Source: Salana multivorans
GTDB lineage: Bacteria > Actinomycetota > Actinomycetes > Actinomycetales > Beutenbergiaceae
Length of the DNA stretch: 64,000 nucleotides
Direction: 5' to 3'
NCBI RefSeq assembly: GCF_003751805.1
Contig: NZ_RKHQ01000001.1
Location: forward strand, 1,116,001-1,180,000
This document shows, piece by piece, positions 48,457 to 56,453 of the stretch. A program made the position numbers and the translations under genes. Position 1 is the first letter of the stretch. Each line of letters starts with the position of its first letter. Under the pieces are notes generated by a model. The model ran no database searches and was not told the DNA's origin. It saw only the letters and a program-made list of their open reading frames with translations.

Positions 48457-50787
48457 ATGACCGACAGCCCCGCCCCCGTCCCCGCCGACGCGGCGTACCT
48501 CGACCCGACCCGCCCGATCCCGGAGCGGGTCGCCGACCTCGTCTCCCGGATGACCGTGCCGGAGAAGGTCGGGCAGATGATGCAGCTCCCGGCGGACATG
48601 TACGTCGCCGGGGACGTGGTCGACTCGGTCGACACCCTCGTGCTCGACTTCCGCGTCGGCTCCGTCCTGCACGCCTCCCCCGAGCAGCTCGCCCGCGCGC
48701 ACGCGCTCGTCGCGCGGACCCGCCTGCGCATCCCCCTGCTCATCGGCGAGGACTGCATCCACGGGCACTCGTTCTTCCGCGGCGCCACGATCTACCCGAC
48801 GCAGCTCGGGATGGCCGCGACCTGGGACCCGGAGCTGGTCCGACGGGTCGGGCGGGCCACGGCCGTCGAGGTGGCCCCGACCGGCGTGCACTGGACCTTC
48901 TCCCCCGTGCTCTGTATCGCGCGCGACCTGCGCTGGGGCCGGGTCAGCGAGACGTTCGGCGAGGACCCGTTCCTCATCGGTGAGCTCGCGTCGGCGCTCG
49001 TCCACGGGTACCAGGGCGACGGCCTGTCCGACCCCGAGGCGATCCTCGCGTGCGCCAAGCACTTCGCCGCCTACTCCGAGACGCAGGGCGGACGCGACGC
49101 GTCGGAGGCCGACGTCTCCCGGCGCAAGATGCTCTCCTGGTACACGCCGCCGTTCGAGCGGGTCGCCCGCGAGGGCTGCGCCACGTTCATGCTCGGCTAC
49201 CAGTCCATCGACGGCGTGCCCGTCACGATCAACGACTGGCTGCTGAACGAGGTCCTGCGCAAAGAGTGGGGCTACTCGGGGATGCTCGTGACGGACTGGG
49301 ACAACGTCGGCCAGCTCGTCCGCATCCAGGGCATCTCGCCCGACTTCGCCGACGCCGCCGCGCGGGCCGTGCTGGCGGGGAACGACATGGTGATGTCGAC
49401 GCCGGAGTTCTTCGACGGCGCGCAGGAGGCGATCGAGAAGGGCACGCTGCCGATCGAGGCGATCGACGCGGCCGTCTCCCGGATCCTCCACGTCAAGTTC
49501 GCGCTCGGCCTGTTCGAGGACCCGCGCCTGCCCGACGTCGAGCGGCAGCGCGCGGTCATCGGGAGCTCCGAGCACGCGGAGCTCAACCTGGAGGTCGCCC
49601 GCCGCTCGCTCGTGCTGCTGCAGAACGACGGCGCGCTCCCCGTCGCGTCCAGTGACCCCGACGGCCCCGGTCGGCAGCTCTCCATCGCCGTCGTCGGCCC
49701 GAACGCCCACGACGAGCACACGATCCTCGGCGACTGGGCCGGCGCCTCGGGCCAGGCCCCGTGGCTGCGCGGCATCGGCCACCCGCGCGAGATGACGTCG
49801 ACGGTCTACGACGGCCTGCGCGAGCTGGGCGAGGCCAGGGGCTGGGACGTCGAGCACACCACCGGCGCCGGCATCCTCACGCTCCAGCCGCACCCGCTCG
49901 GCGGCACGATGCCCGACGGCCAGCCCCGCTTCCCGGTGGCCGTCCCCGTCGCGCCGGACGCCGAGGAGCTGGACCGGGCGCGCGAGCTGGCCCGCGCGGC
50001 CGACGTCGTCGTCGCGGTCGTCGGCGACCGGATCGAGCTGGTCGGCGAGGGACGCTCGACGGCGACGCTCGACCTCTTCGGCGCGCAGACCGCGCTGCTG
50101 GAGGCGATGGCGCAGGAGTGCGCGACGTCCGGCGCGCGGCTCGTCGTCGTCGTCATCGCGAGCAAGCCGCAGATCATCCCCGAGCACGTCCTGGACCGGG
50201 CCAACGCCGTCGTCTGGGCCGCGAACCCGGGCATGCGCGGCGGGCAGGCGATCGCCGAGCTCATCGCCGGCGACATCGAGCCGAGCGGTCGGCTGCCGAT
50301 CTCCTGGCCGCGGCACGTCGGCCAGCAGCCGGTCTTCTACAACGCCATCACCGACCAGCACGGCGACCGCTACGCCGACCTCACGCAGGAGCCGCAGTGG
50401 GTGTTCGGCGACGGCCTCTCCTACACGAGCGTCGCGTACTCCGACCTGGAGGTGACGACGCCCGTCGTCGGCACGGGCGACGTCGTCCGGGCGCGCGTCA
50501 CGCTGACCAACACCGGGGAGCGGCCGGCGCTGGAGACGGTCCAGGTGTACGTCGACGACGTCGTGGCGTCCGTGACATGGGCCGGCAAGGAGCTCAAGGC
50601 GTACCGGCAGGTGGAGGTCGCGCCGGGGGAGTCCGTCGTCGTCGACCTCGCGGTGCCGGTGGCCGACCTCACGATCGTCGACGCGGCCGCGCGACGGGTC
50701 GTGGAGCCGGGCCGGTTCGCGCTGCTCGTCGGACCGTCCTCGCGGACGTCGGACCTGCTCCGGGCGGAGCTGGACGTCGTGGCCTGA
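48457..50787 (+). CDS. GH3 beta-glucosidase/beta-xylosidase-like glycoside hydrolase
   Basis: A 776-aa three-domain GH3 enzyme. The TIM barrel starts at RVADLVSRMTVPEKVGQMMQL, has DLRWGRVSETFGEDPFLIGELA and the nucleophile Asp280 in GMLVTDWDNV. The alpha/beta sandwich holds SLVLLQNDGALPV and the fibronectin III-like C terminus ends near residue 770. No signal peptide is seen, so it acts on imported oligosaccharides. GAAGGAG precedes ATG 48457; the longer open frame upstream overlaps the divergent gene and is a shadow. Specificity (glucoside or xyloside) cannot be read from sequence. Confidence 0.93.
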   Translation: MTDSPAPVPADAAYLDPTRPIPERVADLVSRMTVPEKVGQMMQLPADMYVAGDVVDSVDTLVLDFRVGSVLHASPEQLARAHALVARTRLRIPLLIGEDCIHGHSFFRGATIYPTQLGMAATWDPELVRRVGRATAVEVAPTGVHWTFSPVLCIARDLRWGRVSETFGEDPFLIGELASALVHGYQGDGLSDPEAILACAKHFAAYSETQGGRDASEADVSRRKMLSWYTPPFERVAREGCATFMLGYQSIDGVPVTINDWLLNEVLRKEWGYSGMLVTDWDNVGQLVRIQGISPDFADAAARAVLAGNDMVMSTPEFFDGAQEAIEKGTLPIEAIDAAVSRILHVKFALGLFEDPRLPDVERQRAVIGSSEHAELNLEVARRSLVLLQNDGALPVASSDPDGPGRQLSIAVVGPNAHDEHTILGDWAGASGQAPWLRGIGHPREMTSTVYDGLRELGEARGWDVEHTTGAGILTLQPHPLGGTMPDGQPRFPVAVPVAPDAEELDRARELARAADVVVAVVGDRIELVGEGRSTATLDLFGAQTALLEAMAQECATSGARLVVVVIASKPQIIPEHVLDRANAVVWAANPGMRGGQAIAELIAGDIEPSGRLPISWPRHVGQQPVFYNAITDQHGDRYADLTQEPQWVFGDGLSYTSVAYSDLEVTTPVVGTGDVVRARVTLTNTGERPALETVQVYVDDVVASVTWAGKELKAYRQVEVAPGESVVVDLAVPVADLTIVDAAARRVVEPGRFALLVGPSSRTSDLLRAELDVVA

Positions 50788-50849
50788 CCGGCCCGCGCGA
50801 GTAGGCTGGCACCACCACTCACGACGATGTGCCAGGGGGCCTTCTCACC

Positions 50850-51515
50850 ATGACCGATCTCAACGAGCTTCTCTCGATCATCCCCATCGACCAGGTCGCG
50901 GCCCAGCTCGGCGTCGACCGCGCGACGGCCCAGGAGGGCGTCGCCGCGGCGATCCCCGCGCTGCTCGGCGGCATGGAGGCGAACGCCAAGGACCCGGCGG
51001 GCGAGGCCTCGCTCGTCAAGGCCCTCGCCACGAAGGACACGACGCTCGCCGACGGCGCGGTCGACGTGTCCCGGGTCGACGTCGTCGACGGCGGGAAGAT
51101 CGTCCGGAACGTGTTCGGCGACCGGACGGACGACGTGATCGCGACGCTCGGCGGCGCGCCCGGCAAGCAGAGCGAGGGCCTCGTCGCGAAGCTCCTGCCG
51201 ATCCTCGCCCCGATCGTGCTGTCCTTCCTCGCGAAGAAGCTGCTCGGCGGGGGCACCCCGGCGGCCGACCCGGCCACGGGTCAGGCGGCCGGCGAGGCGC
51301 CGCACGGCAGCATGGGCGGTGGGCTCGGTGACATCCTCGGCGGGCTGCTCAACGGGCTCGGCGCGGGCGGCCAGACCTCGACGCCGTCCAGCGGCGGGCT
51401 CGGCGGCGGCCTCGGCGACCTGCTCGGCGGGATGTTCGGCGGCGGGTCGAGCGGGTCCGGCGGTGGCGGTATCGGCGACCTGCTGGGCGACCTGCTCGGC
51501 GGCGGCAAGCGCTGA
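50850..51515 (+). CDS. DUF937 family protein
   Basis: A 221-aa protein whose N-terminal half matches DUF937: MTDLNELLSIIPIDQVAAQLGVDRATAQEGVAAAIPALLGGM, then NVFGDRTDDVIATLG and a hydrophobic LLPILAPIVLSFLAKKLLGGG. The C-terminal 85 residues are Gly/Ser/Leu-rich repeats (GLGDLLGG). DUF937 proteins occur widely in bacteria; no function is known to me. It follows the GH3 gene after 62 bp; a TAGGCT at 50802-50807 could be its own -10 box. Confidence 0.85.
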   Translation: MTDLNELLSIIPIDQVAAQLGVDRATAQEGVAAAIPALLGGMEANAKDPAGEASLVKALATKDTTLADGAVDVSRVDVVDGGKIVRNVFGDRTDDVIATLGGAPGKQSEGLVAKLLPILAPIVLSFLAKKLLGGGTPAADPATGQAAGEAPHGSMGGGLGDILGGLLNGLGAGGQTSTPSSGGLGGGLGDLLGGMFGGGSSGSGGGGIGDLLGDLLGGGKR

Positions 51516-51566
51516 CGCCGGACGTGGCGGCGCTCGGCCGGCTCGGTGCCGCGCAGTCGTCGACCG

Positions 51567-52226
51567 CTAGGACAGCCGGTGGACGGCGTCGGCGAGGCGG
51601 TCGACCTCGTCCGCGTCGTGGCTGACCAGCACGCACGGGATGCCGGCGCCGGCCACCGCCTCTCGCACGAGCGCGCCGAGCTCGGACCGGCCATCGGCGT
51701 CGACCGCCGCGAACGGCTCGTCGAGCAGCAGCGCGCGCGGCTCGGCCGCGAGCGCCCGGGCCAGCGCCACACGCTGGGACTGCCCGCCCGAGAGGCGGTC
51801 GGCCCGGCGGTGCGCCAGGTCGCCGACGCCGAACCGCTCCAGCCACCGCTGCCCCGTCGCGCGCGCCACGGCGCGTCCGGCGCCGGTCGACCGCGGACCG
51901 AACGCCGCGTTCTCCAGCGCGCTCAGGTGCGCGAACAGCACGTGCCGCTGCGGGACCAGCCCCACGCCGCGCTCCTGCGGCGGCAGGAAGGTCGCCGACG
52001 ACGGCGTGACGCGCGCGAGCACGGTGCCGTCGAGCTCGATGCGCCCGGCCGCCAGGGGCAGCAGCCCGGCGATCGCGTCGACGAGCGTCGACTTGCCGCG
52101 TCCGTTCGGGCCGACGAGCGCGAGCACCCGGCCGGCCGGGACGGCGAAGGAGGCGGCGATCTCGGCGGTCCCCCGGCGCACGACGACGCCGTCGAGCACG
52201 AGGCCGCCGGGCGGCGGCGCGGTCAT
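51567..52226 (-). CDS. modC: Molybdate ABC transporter ATP-binding protein, short form
   Basis: A 219-aa ABC ATPase with Walker A VGPNGRGKST, signature LSGGQSQRVALARAL and Walker B ALLLDEPFAAVD. It lacks the C-terminal molybdate-binding (TOBE/MOP) domain found in the usual ModC of about 350 residues; a MOP-like domain is encoded instead at 53973. It powers molybdate import by ModB. ATG overlaps the modB stop (ATGA). It is the last gene of the mod operon and is convergent with the DUF937 gene. Confidence 0.9.
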   Translation of the reverse strand: MTAPPPGGLVLDGVVVRRGTAEIAASFAVPAGRVLALVGPNGRGKSTLVDAIAGLLPLAAGRIELDGTVLARVTPSSATFLPPQERGVGLVPQRHVLFAHLSALENAAFGPRSTGAGRAVARATGQRWLERFGVGDLAHRRADRLSGGQSQRVALARALAAEPRALLLDEPFAAVDADGRSELGALVREAVAGAGIPCVLVSHDADEVDRLADAVHRLS

Positions 52227-53110
52227 CCCGTCCTCCCGAGCGCGGTCAGCCAGTGCGAGCGCAGCAGCACGAGGACCACGGCGCAGATCGTCATGAGCAG
52301 CACCGACATCGTGAGCGCCGCGGCCGGGTCCTGCTGCATCGCGAGGTAGATGGCGATCGGCATCGTCCGCGTCGTGCCGGGGAAGTTGCCGGCGAACGTG
52401 ATCGTCGCGCCGAACTCGCCGAGCGCGCGGGCGAAGCACAGCACCGCCCCGGCGCCGATCGCGGGTGCGAGCCGCGGCAGCGTGATCCGGCGGAACACGG
52501 TCCACTCCGACGCGCCGAGCGTGCGCGCCACGTCCTCCTGGCCGCGATCGAGCCCGCGCAGCGCGCCGTCGACGGAGAGGACGAGGAACGGCAGCGCGAC
52601 GAAGGCCTGGGAGAGGACGACCGCCGCGGTGGTGAACGGGATGGACAGCCCGAACCACTGGTGCAGCCACTGACCGACGATCCCGCGCCGGCCGAGCAGC
52701 GACAGCAGGGCGACGCCGCCGACCACGGGCGGCAGCACCATCGGGAGCGTGACGAGCGCCCGCACGACCCCGGTGCCGCGCAGCCCGCCGCGGGCCAGCA
52801 GCCAGGCGAGCGGGACGCCGACGACGAGCCCCACGAGCGTCGCGAGCGACGCCGTGCGCATCGAGAGCACGAGCGCCTGCAGGACCGGCCCGTCGCCGAG
52901 CACGGACAGCAGCCGGCCCCAGGGGGCGCGCGCGACGATCGCGAGCAGCGGCAGGACGAGGAACGCGAACGCCAGGCCGCCCAGCACCAGCAGCGGCCAC
53001 GGCGCGTGCGCCCGGCCGCCGCGGCGCCCGCGCCCCGCGTCCGGGGTCGTGCCGCCCGGGTTGGCGCCGCCCCCGGACGCCCCGACCCGGCTCACGCCTC
53101 CTCGGCTCAC
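52223..53110 (-). CDS. modB: Molybdate ABC transporter permease
   Basis: A 295-aa permease with about six helices. VLPPVVGGVALLSLLGRRG, VALPFLVLSVDGALRGLDRGQEDVARTLGASEWTVFRRITLPRLAP (the ATPase-contact loop) and FARALGEFGATITFAGN are ModB signatures. The N-terminal 45 residues are Gly/Ala-rich and cytoplasmic. GTG at 53110 overlaps the modA stop (GTGA), which I prefer; GTG at 53095 is an alternative but its Shine-Dalgarno-like GGAGG sits too close. The frame upstream is a shadow of modA. Confidence 0.92.
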   Translation of the reverse strand: MSRGGVSRVGASGGGANPGGTTPDAGRGRRGGRAHAPWPLLVLGGLAFAFLVLPLLAIVARAPWGRLLSVLGDGPVLQALVLSMRTASLATLVGLVVGVPLAWLLARGGLRGTGVVRALVTLPMVLPPVVGGVALLSLLGRRGIVGQWLHQWFGLSIPFTTAAVVLSQAFVALPFLVLSVDGALRGLDRGQEDVARTLGASEWTVFRRITLPRLAPAIGAGAVLCFARALGEFGATITFAGNFPGTTRTMPIAIYLAMQQDPAAALTMSVLLMTICAVVLVLLRSHWLTALGRTG

Positions 53111-53976
53111 CGGGGCGGGGAGAACCCGGCGGCGTCCAGCACGGCCCGGCCGTCGGCCGAGAGCACGAGGGCGACGAACGCGGCCGCGGCGTCGGGGTTC
53201 GGGGACTCGCTCAGCACCGCGATCGGGTAGTCGTTGACCGCCTGGCTCGCCTCGGGGAACTCGATGGTCGTGATGCCGTCGCCGCCGACGATCGCGTCCG
53301 TGCGGTAGACGAGCGTCGCATCGACCTCCCCCTGCTCCGCGAGCGTGAGGGCGGCGCGGACGTCCTCGGCGTAGGTGTCGACGGACGGGGTGATCCCGAG
53401 CGTCTCGAACACCTTGGCCGACAGCGCCCCGCACGGGACCTCCTCGGCGCACACGGCCAGGCGCAGATCCTCGCGGGCGAAGTCCGCGATGCCGGTGATG
53501 CCCGCCGGGTTGCCGGCCGGGGTCACGATGACGAGCGTGTTCGTGGCGAAGTCGGCCGGGTCGACCGCCAGGTCGCCCACCTGCTCCATCGTCTTGGCGG
53601 AGGCCGTCGCGAGCACGTCGGCCGGCGACCCGGCGAGCACCTGCTCCGCGAGCGCCGAGCTGGCCGCGAAGCTGAAGCTCACGGTCAGGCCGGGGTTCTC
53701 CTCCTCGAGCTGGGCGCCGAGCTCGCCGAACGCATCGGTGAGCGAGGCGGCGGCCAGCACGACGAGGTCGCCGGTGAGCGAGGCGTCGACCTGGTCGGAA
53801 CCGTCGACCGACGCGCTCTCGGACGCCGTGCCGGCGTCGTCGGTCGAGTCCGCGGCGGCACCCGAGGAGGCGTCGCCCGACGGCGACGACGCCGGGGACG
53901 ACGTGCAGGCCGCGAGCCCGACGGACAGTACGGCGGCGAGTGCCAGCGCGCCGGTGCGGCGCGTGGAGGTGATCAT
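53107..53976 (-). CDS. modA: Molybdate-binding lipoprotein
   Basis: A 289-aa substrate-binding protein. The lipoprotein signal ends LAAC with Cys24, followed by an Asp/Ser-rich linker. The mature fold has LVVLAAASLTDAFGELGAQLEEE, FSFAASSALAEQVLAGSPADVLATAS (oxyanion-binding serines) and DATLVYRTDA. It captures molybdate or tungstate for ModBC. ATG overlaps the stop of the upstream regulator (ATGA), and its stop overlaps modB, so the whole mod operon is coupled. Confidence 0.94.
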   Translation of the reverse strand: MITSTRRTGALALAAVLSVGLAACTSSPASSPSGDASSGAAADSTDDAGTASESASVDGSDQVDASLTGDLVVLAAASLTDAFGELGAQLEEENPGLTVSFSFAASSALAEQVLAGSPADVLATASAKTMEQVGDLAVDPADFATNTLVIVTPAGNPAGITGIADFAREDLRLAVCAEEVPCGALSAKVFETLGITPSVDTYAEDVRAALTLAEQGEVDATLVYRTDAIVGGDGITTIEFPEASQAVNDYPIAVLSESPNPDAAAAFVALVLSADGRAVLDAAGFSPPR

Positions 53977-54383
53977 CCGATTCCCTCGATTCCCAGGTTG
54001 GTTGCCTTGACGGTGGCCGCGACGAGGCTGCCGGGCGCGAGCTCGAGCTCGTCGGCCGCCTCGCGGGAGATGAGGGAGACGAGGCGGTAGGGACCGGCCT
54101 GGACCTCGACCTGCGCCATGACGCCGTCGCGCAGGACGCGGGTGACGATCCCGCGCAGGCGGTTGCGCACGCTCGCGGGCGCGAGCGGGCCGAGGTCGGC
54201 GAGGTGGGAGTCGGACGCCTCCTCCTCGGCGAGGCGGGCGACCTCCTCGCCCGCGATCGTCGCGACGCCGGCGGCGTCGGGGGAGGTCTCGATGTCGCGC
54301 TCCGCCAGGCGCCGACGGACGGTGTCCGTGCTGACGCCGAGCAACGCAGCCGCCTCGGCGATCCGCAGTCTTCGTACGCTCAT
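53973..54383 (-). CDS. HTH (excisionase/MerR-like) plus MOP/TOBE molybdate-binding protein
   Basis: A 136-aa protein joining a helix-turn-helix (residues 1-45: LRIAEAAALLGVSTDTVRRRLAERD) to a single molybdopterin-binding MOP/TOBE domain (about 70-136: VRNRLRGIVTRVLRDGVMAQVEVQAGPYRLVSLISREAADEL). It probably senses molybdate and controls the mod genes, and may also supply the regulatory MOP domain that the short ModC lacks. ATG 54383 begins the HTH; the open frame extends 12 codons upstream without ribosome-binding site. It overlaps modA by ATGA. Confidence 0.88.
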   Translation of the reverse strand: MSVRRLRIAEAAALLGVSTDTVRRRLAERDIETSPDAAGVATIAGEEVARLAEEEASDSHLADLGPLAPASVRNRLRGIVTRVLRDGVMAQVEVQAGPYRLVSLISREAADELELAPGSLVAATVKATNLGIEGIG

Positions 54384-54432
54384 GCGCCGACTAAACCCGG
54401 TTCGAGACGCATTTGCCACCGGTGATCCCGTG

Positions 54433-54483
54433 AAAAACCCCGAGTCCGGCGCGGCGCGGCGCCGGGTTGGCGCGGCGCCGGGG
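54433..54483 (-). terminator. Rho-independent terminator of the nar operon
   Basis: On the minus strand a GC-rich structure closed by CCCCG (54483-54479) and CGGGG (54442-54438) ends directly in TTTTT (54437-54433). It follows the DUF2249 stop by only a few bases. It is the one terminator here with a clear T-run. Confidence 0.78.
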
Positions 54484-54486
54484 CCG

Positions 54487-54789
54487 TCAGCCCAGGCGGG
54501 TGATCCGCACGTGCCACTCCTCGGGCCCGCGCTCGAGGTAGCCCACCTCGATCGGCGCCAGCTCGCGGAGCTGGGCGAGCAGCGGGAGCGGGTCGTGCGG
54601 CGCGACGATCACGAGGGACGAGCCGGGCGGCGTCGCACCGAACGCCCCGAACACCGCGCCGTGCCGGATCGCGTGCGGGATGGGCCGCACGTCGAGGACG
54701 GGGTCGGCGTCGTCGTGCGCGCACCCGCAGGTGTGCCCCTCCGCCCGACCGGGCTGGGAGGTGTGGAGCTGGACGTCCTGCTGGACCAT
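54487..54789 (-). CDS. DUF2249 domain protein
   Basis: A 100-aa soluble protein with the DUF2249 pattern: VLDVRPIPHAIRHGAVFGAFGATPPGSSLVIVAPHDPLPLLAQL and the C-terminal WHVRITRLG. A GHTCGCAHDD segment near residue 20 could bind a metal. DUF2249 proteins are common next to nitrate, nitrite or NO metabolism genes; their function is not settled. It is the last gene of the nar operon, 39 bp after narI, before the terminator. Confidence 0.82.
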   Translation of the reverse strand: MVQQDVQLHTSQPGRAEGHTCGCAHDDADPVLDVRPIPHAIRHGAVFGAFGATPPGSSLVIVAPHDPLPLLAQLRELAPIEVGYLERGPEEWHVRITRLG

Positions 54790-54828
54790 GAGGGGCCTTT
54801 CGCGTGGGGGATGGGGTCGGGCTCGGCG

Positions 54829-55641
54829 TCAGGGGCGGCGCGACGGTCCCGTCGGACCCGTCCGGCCGGTTCCGGTGCGTCCGGACTCGGCGCGCGTCGG
54901 CGCCGGCAGGCCAGCGGGGACCCAGCCCGGACGGGACGGCCGGGCGGCGGGGTCGCGACGCGGGTCGCGCGAGCGGTAGACGACGTACGGCCGCACGAGG
55001 TAGCCGATCGGCGCCGACCACACGTGGACGAGCCGGGTGAACGGCCACATCGCGAACAGCACCATCGCGCTCATGATGTGCGCCGTGAACATGCCCGGCA
55101 CCTGGGACATGAGCTCGATGTCCGGCTGGAACACGATGAGGCTGCGGAACCACGGCGAGATCGTGCCGCGGTACTCGTAGCCGCCCCCGAAGATCTGCAC
55201 GAGCACGGTCGCCGCGGTGCCGAACAGGAGCGTCGCGCCGAGCACGACGAACATCACCTTGTCCGAGACGGTCGTGGCGAGGAACACCGAGCGCGTGGTG
55301 CGACGCCGGTAGACGAGGATCACGAGCCCCGACAGCGTCATGACCGCGGCGATCGTCCCGAGCACCATCGCGCCCAGGTGATACGCGTGCTCGTCGATGC
55401 CGATCGCCGACAGCCACTCCCGCGGGACCAGGAGACCGACGACGTGGCCGCCGGCCACCATGAGGATGCCGAAGTGGAACAGCGGCGAGCCGATCCGCAG
55501 CAGCCGCTTCTCGTAGACCTCGCTCGACCGGGTGGTCCAGCCGAACTTGTCGTACCGGTACCGCCAGACGTGACCGACGACGAAGATGGCCGCCGCGATG
55601 TACGGCACCACCCCGAACATCACGATGTGGAGCTGGTTCAT
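54829..55641 (-). CDS. narI: Respiratory nitrate reductase gamma subunit
   Basis: A 270-aa cytochrome b subunit with five membrane helices, starting MNQLHIVMFGVVPYIAAAIFVVGHVWRYRYDKFGWTTRSSEVYEK. It takes electrons from menaquinol and anchors NarGH. Haem-ligand histidines are visible in PLFHFGILMVAGGHVVG and in GMFTAHIMSAMVLFAMWPFTRLVHVWS. A Pro/Arg/Thr-rich tail of about 30 residues extends the usual length (about 225-245). ATG overlaps the narJ stop (ATGA). Confidence 0.96.
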   Translation of the reverse strand: MNQLHIVMFGVVPYIAAAIFVVGHVWRYRYDKFGWTTRSSEVYEKRLLRIGSPLFHFGILMVAGGHVVGLLVPREWLSAIGIDEHAYHLGAMVLGTIAAVMTLSGLVILVYRRRTTRSVFLATTVSDKVMFVVLGATLLFGTAATVLVQIFGGGYEYRGTISPWFRSLIVFQPDIELMSQVPGMFTAHIMSAMVLFAMWPFTRLVHVWSAPIGYLVRPYVVYRSRDPRRDPAARPSRPGWVPAGLPAPTRAESGRTGTGRTGPTGPSRRP

Positions 55642-56453
55642 GCCTCGCCTCCCGCGTCGGGGCCCTCGTCCGGGCGCATGGTGGGGAACGGGAGCAGCGG
55701 TGCCGCGAGGCCCACCATCTCCCCCGGTGGCCCCTCGGACAGCAGCGCGAGGAACCGGTCGATCGTCTCCTGGGGCATCTCCGGGAGCGTGCGGCACACC
55801 GCGTCGAGCACGGCGGCGTACGGCGAGCCGACCTGGTGCAGCGCCGAGCGCAGCAGCTCGACGCCCTGGCGGTGCGCGGCGAGCAGGACGGCCGCGACGT
55901 CCCGACCACCACGCGCGGACATCTCCAGGACGAGCGGCAGGTGGTCCGGAAGCTCCCCCGTCGGCACCTCGAACCCCGCGGCGGCGAACGCCTCGGCGAA
56001 CGTCACGAGCGCCATCCCCCGCCGGCGCGTGTCGCCGGAGGAGTAGAAGGACAGGTGCAGCGCGCAGCGTCGGCGCAGGTCGAACGTCGCGACGTAGTGC
56101 GCGGCGAGCTCGGCGTCGCCCCACTCGCCCGTCCGGTCGAGGAAGGACGCGAGGTCCGCCGCCACCTGGCCCGGCAGGCCGCCGACCGCGGCGTGCACGG
56201 ACTCCTCGCGTCGCGCGCGGCCCTCGTCGGGGTAGGCGAGCAGGAGGGCGGCGGCGAGATGGACGACGCCGGTCTCCCCGGCCGTCAGCCCCTCCTGCGG
56301 GGCGAGGAACGGCAGCGGGGCGCGAGTGCCGGAGCGCGGGGCTGGCGTCACCGGCTCGAGCCGCTGCGGCCCGTCGGGGACGCGCGGGGCGCGCGGGCCG
56401 AGCCCGAGCGTGCGGCCGATCGGGCCCTCGAGCAGCGTCGTGAGGCGGCTCAT
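55638..56453 (-). CDS. narJ: Nitrate reductase assembly chaperone
   Basis: A 271-aa protein of the NarJ/TorD chaperone type that binds NarG for cofactor insertion. VVHLAAALLLAYPDEG, the family hallmark HYVATFDLRRRCALHLSFYSSGDTRRRG and PDHLPLVLEMSA are visible. The first 45 residues are a Pro/Arg-rich extension absent from the E. coli protein. It overlaps narI and narH by ATGA on both sides. Confidence 0.95.
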   Translation of the reverse strand: MSRLTTLLEGPIGRTLGLGPRAPRVPDGPQRLEPVTPAPRSGTRAPLPFLAPQEGLTAGETGVVHLAAALLLAYPDEGRARREESVHAAVGGLPGQVAADLASFLDRTGEWGDAELAAHYVATFDLRRRCALHLSFYSSGDTRRRGMALVTFAEAFAAAGFEVPTGELPDHLPLVLEMSARGGRDVAAVLLAAHRQGVELLRSALHQVGSPYAAVLDAVCRTLPEMPQETIDRFLALLSEGPPGEMVGLAAPLLPFPTMRPDEGPDAGGEA

